Shown here in pieces: positions 7,528 through 9,411 of a stretch of DNA of 9,411 bases. The stretch spans positions 1-9,411 of the forward strand of contig JAAXGS010000044.1 of the NCBI GenBank assembly GCA_012271225.1, given 5' to 3'. Both the position numbers and the translations under genes were made by a program. Source of the stretch: Dehalococcoidia bacterium (GTDB lineage Bacteria > Chloroflexota > Dehalococcoidia > UBA6926). Positions within the stretch are counted from its first letter, which is position 1. Each line of letters begins with the position of its first letter. The notes under the pieces are model-generated. The model did no database searches. It worked only from the letters and a program-made list of their open reading frames with translations, and had not been told where the DNA came from.

Positions 7528-8148
7528 ATGCCAAAAAACAGAAGAAAACAACGAACAAACCCGACGAAAGGCGCAAATAACTGGCAAACAAAGAGTGGAA
7601 AAAGAAGATACGAGAACAGAAGTGCCGGCAGAAAACTAGATTTGCATGGCCGTAACCGAAACAGGGCCATAGAGGAGTTCGTCGAATTCTACAATAAACA
7701 GATAAACACTGGCGACTTAGTTGCAATAAGCGTTATACACGGCCATGGATCGACTGGTAAAGGCGGAGTAATCAGGATTCTTTTACGTAAGCTGTTAGGG
7801 TACTATACTGGCTATTTGAATTTCATCTTGGGTGAAGAGTGGGATGGCAACCCCGGCCACACCGTGGTGATCCCCAGGTTGCCATTACCCACACTAGAGG
7901 AAGGATGGGATCGCAAGCTCGGCCACATGAGAATGCAACCTAGGTCGCCGCTGGGCACACCAGAAGATGTGTTGATGGAAGCTATCGTGCAGTACTGCGG
8001 CATACCACGGACGAGCAAACAAATCATAGAGCAATTCACCGCCTGTGCTGGCTCAAGTACGATATCCTCTATGATCGAACAACTTGAGATGTTGACCCGC
8101 ATCTGGAAAATTACGGAAAAAAGTCGGCCTATGTATCTGGCGATGTAG
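7528..8148 (+). CDS. Smr-domain protein with basic tail, duplicated linker and probable winged helix (paralogue 2)
   Basis: This 206-residue protein is a paralogue of the preceding gene: 149 residues align, about 55% identical by hand count, with a single 22-residue insertion. It has LDLHG (37-41), HGHGSTGKGG (71-80) and GEEWDGNPGHT (102-112). The C-terminal winged-helix-like part spans about 147-195 (DVLMEAIVQYC, IPRTSKQIIEQF, TISSMIEQLEMLTRIWKI). Two features differ from paralogue 1. A Lys/Arg/Asn-rich N-terminal tail (residues 1-36) could contact nucleic acid. A tandem duplication of the linker occupies residues 103-146. The ATG at 7528 is the first start after an in-frame TAG at 7516; its ribosome site is weak (GTAGAG). 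Base composition is unlike that of the metabolic genes: the 60-base rows at 7561 and 7681 hold only 26 and 22 G/C, against 40 in the row at 5461. Role unknown; the two proteins may form a hetero- or homo-oligomer. Confidence 0.83.
   Translation: MPKNRRKQRTNPTKGANNWQTKSGKRRYENRSAGRKLDLHGRNRNRAIEEFVEFYNKQINTGDLVAISVIHGHGSTGKGGVIRILLRKLLGYYTGYLNFILGEEWDGNPGHTVVIPRLPLPTLEEGWDRKLGHMRMQPRSPLGTPEDVLMEAIVQYCGIPRTSKQIIEQFTACAGSSTISSMIEQLEMLTRIWKITEKSRPMYLAM
7834..7965 (+). repeat. 66-base in-frame tandem duplication in the second Smr gene
   Basis: Units at 7834-7899 and 7900-7965 encode 22 residues each (103-124 and 125-146). They share 43 of 66 bases and 11 of 22 residues by direct count, including the E-WD---GH----PR-PL-T-E skeleton. 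The paralogous gene has one such unit in the same place. This shows that the insertion arose by in-frame duplication of the linker between the Smr and winged-helix parts, followed by divergence of the second unit. Confidence 0.8.
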
Positions 8149-8205
8149 ACACGGGGATCCTCTGCCGGCCAACCAATGGGGATCCGCCGCCGTTCGTCAT
8201 GCCGC

Positions 8206-8249
8206 TATACTGACCCGCAGGAACGGCGCCCGCATTGGCATCGGCGCCG
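8206..8249 (+). promoter_or_regulatory. Possible promoter and leader hairpin before the membrane protease gene
   Basis: In the 122 bases between the second Smr gene and the protease gene, TATACT (8206-8211) matches a -10 box at five of six positions, but no good -35 lies 16-18 bases upstream. Downstream, CGGCGCC (8224-8230) and GGCGCCG (8243-8249) can form a seven-base GC stem with a 12-base loop, ending about 20 bases before the start codon. Two copies of GGGGATCC (8153-8160 and 8178-8185) also sit in this gap. All three could be chance in GC-rich DNA. Confidence 0.2.
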
Positions 8250-8270
8250 AAACTCAGGACAAGGAAGGTC

Positions 8271-9411
8271 ATGGCCGCCCAATCGCCCGGCGATGTCGAC
8301 ATCGTGTACTGTCTCCGCCACCCCCGGCAGGAGACCGCGCTGCGCTGCGGGCGCTGCGGGGATCCAATCTGCTCATATTGCGTCGTCCACACGGACACCG
8401 GCATCCGCTGTCCGGGATGCGCCGGTTGGCAGCGCAATAGCGGCGCCAACGGCGGCGGATCGCCATCGCGAGAACCGTCCCGCAGCCGCAAACTGACATC
8501 GATTCTCCGGACAGTGATCACTCTTGTTGCGGTTGCGTCGGCACTGGGCCTTCTCGTCGCGTTTCTGGGGCAGAGCGCCGCCCGAATGGACGCTGAGACG
8601 GAGGCGCGGCAGGCGCAGGCGGCGCGTGCCGCAGCTGAGGAGAACGTTGCGCGCGAACGTCAGAGCAGACTGAACGCTGAACAGCATGCCCAGCAGGAGG
8701 CGCAGCTGCGCGCCACGGCGGAAGCCGTTGCCCGGCAAGAGCAAGAGGCACGATTGGAGGCGGAGACCGCCCAATCTGAAGCAGAACGCGCGCGGGATTC
8801 AACTGAACAAGATCTCATAAACGAAACAACGCTGCGAATGGAGGCACTTGGCCGGCTTGACCGGCAGATGGAATTGCGTTTTGAAACGGAGGGACAACTT
8901 CAAGAAGCGCAGATGCGCCTGGATGATGCTGAGGCAATGATTGGGCAACTGCAGGCAGACTTTGAACAAGAACAGTTGCTGCGGGAATCTACGGAAGAAG
9001 ACTTGGAAATTCAGAAATTGACGCATGAGCTTCTGTTGGCTACGTTACTGGCCGCAAATAGCCCGATATTGCAGGCCATTGCTACCAAGGAGCTTCGCAT
9101 CTACATAGAGAATGTTCCGAATTACGCCGCGGATGGAGTCCAGGATGCGGTTGATGACATTATTGACATTCTCGAAGATTGGGAACCGTACGGCGCACGG
9201 ATTCGGGAGACCCGGCGTGAGGAAAATGCGGACATTTATGTCACTTGGGTGCGGGACTACGGGCAACATATAGTTGGGTTGGCTGTCGGTCAACGTGTAA
9301 TCCATATCGGACTGGGCAGCACAAATTGCCAGGATGAATGGCAAGCCTTTGACCCGAACACCGTCACAAAAATCTTGTGGCATGAGTTGGGTCACGCCTT
9401 CGGGCATGGCC
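8271..9411 (+). CDS. Membrane-anchored coiled-coil zinc metalloprotease with N-terminal zinc module (3' end beyond the right edge)
   Basis: No stop occurs from ATG 8271 to the window end (380 residues). AAGGA lies five bases before the start. Domain order is as follows. A zinc module with Cys14, His17, Cys26, Cys29, Cys34, Cys37, Cys47 and Cys50 supplies eight candidate ligands and resembles B-box-like modules at the N-terminus of membrane proteins. A basic linker (SREPSRSRKL) is followed by one membrane helix (about 78-100). A charged Ala/Glu/Arg coiled coil (about 105-260) begins with eight 14-residue repeats. From about residue 273 a protease-like domain runs KELRIYIENVPNY ... ADIYVTW ... 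VIHIGLGSTN ... to HELGHAFGH at 371-379. This fits the metzincin HExxHxxGxxH motif with Glu372 catalytic and His371/His375 as ligands; the third ligand would be the next residue (381), just outside the window. The positive-inside rule puts the zinc module in the cytoplasm and the protease outside. Substrate unknown. Confidence 0.85.
   Translation, partial: MAAQSPGDVDIVYCLRHPRQETALRCGRCGDPICSYCVVHTDTGIRCPGCAGWQRNSGANGGGSPSREPSRSRKLTSILRTVITLVAVASALGLLVAFLGQSAARMDAETEARQAQAARAAAEENVARERQSRLNAEQHAQQEAQLRATAEAVARQEQEARLEAETAQSEAERARDSTEQDLINETTLRMEALGRLDRQMELRFETEGQLQEAQMRLDDAEAMIGQLQADFEQEQLLRESTEEDLEIQKLTHELLLATLLAANSPILQAIATKELRIYIENVPNYAADGVQDAVDDIIDILEDWEPYGARIRETRREENADIYVTWVRDYGQHIVGLAVGQRVIHIGLGSTNCQDEWQAFDPNTVTKILWHELGHAFGHG
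8583..8918 (+). repeat. Eight consecutive 42-base (14-residue) coiled-coil repeats
   Basis: Starting at Arg105, the translation falls into eight abutting 14-residue units: RMDAE..., RAAAE..., RLNAE..., RATAE..., RLEAE..., RDSTE..., RMEAL... and RFETE.... Position 1 is Arg in 8/8, position 4 is Ala or Thr in 8/8, and position 5 is Glu in 7/8. Fourteen residues equal two heptads, so the repeat is in register with a coiled coil. The DNA copies have diverged, so the period is clear only in the protein. The register breaks after residue 216, where the coil continues without the repeat. Confidence 0.8.

Noticed and set aside
9045..9407. A 120-codon minus-strand frame at the right edge
   Set aside because: It is antisense to the protease domain, whose HELGHxxGH motif is on the plus strand.

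Overview
The window is a GC-rich bacterial chromosome segment with seven protein genes: four complete ones of recognised family or fold, one complete molybdoenzyme subunit, and one gene cut off at each edge. The combination of a UPF0182 membrane protein, a lone CoxL/XdhB-like molybdoenzyme subunit, and a membrane protein with an N-terminal C..H/CxxC/CxxC/CxxC zinc module of the 'CxxHPxxETxLRCxRCGxPICxxC' type suggests Chloroflexota or a relative. This placement is an inference from gene families and composition, not from a marker gene.

Left third (1-4397, minus strand): an apparent operon argJ - argB - UPF0182, read right to left. argJ (ornithine acetyltransferase / N-acetylglutamate synthase) and argB (N-acetylglutamate kinase) provide the acetyl-recycling arginine pathway. 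The UPF0182 membrane protein starts inside the argB stop codon (4-base GTGA overlap) and runs off the left edge.

Centre (4398-6926): a 246-base divergent intergenic region containing a 14-base inverted repeat, then a plus-strand molybdenum hydroxylase large subunit (xanthine dehydrogenase/CoxL family, 760 aa). No FAD or iron-sulfur partner subunit is encoded anywhere in the window, and the CO-dehydrogenase cysteine is absent.

Right third (6927-9411, plus strand): composition drops sharply in G+C and two tandem paralogous genes follow. Each has an Smr (MutS2 C-terminal-like) domain followed by a probable winged-helix domain. The second carries a basic N-terminal tail and an internal 66-base tandem duplication that the first lacks. 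The last gene, open at the right edge, encodes a cytoplasmic zinc module, one membrane helix, a long coiled coil built from eight consecutive 14-residue repeats, and a metzincin-like zinc protease domain whose HELGHxxGH motif is the last thing visible.

The left operon and the molybdoenzyme look like ordinary metabolic genes. The Smr/winged-helix pair looks like an acquired and duplicated accessory element. The stalked membrane protease is the most unusual architecture here. No rRNA, tRNA, CRISPR array, transposase or integrase was seen, and no gene-free stretch exceeds 300 bases.
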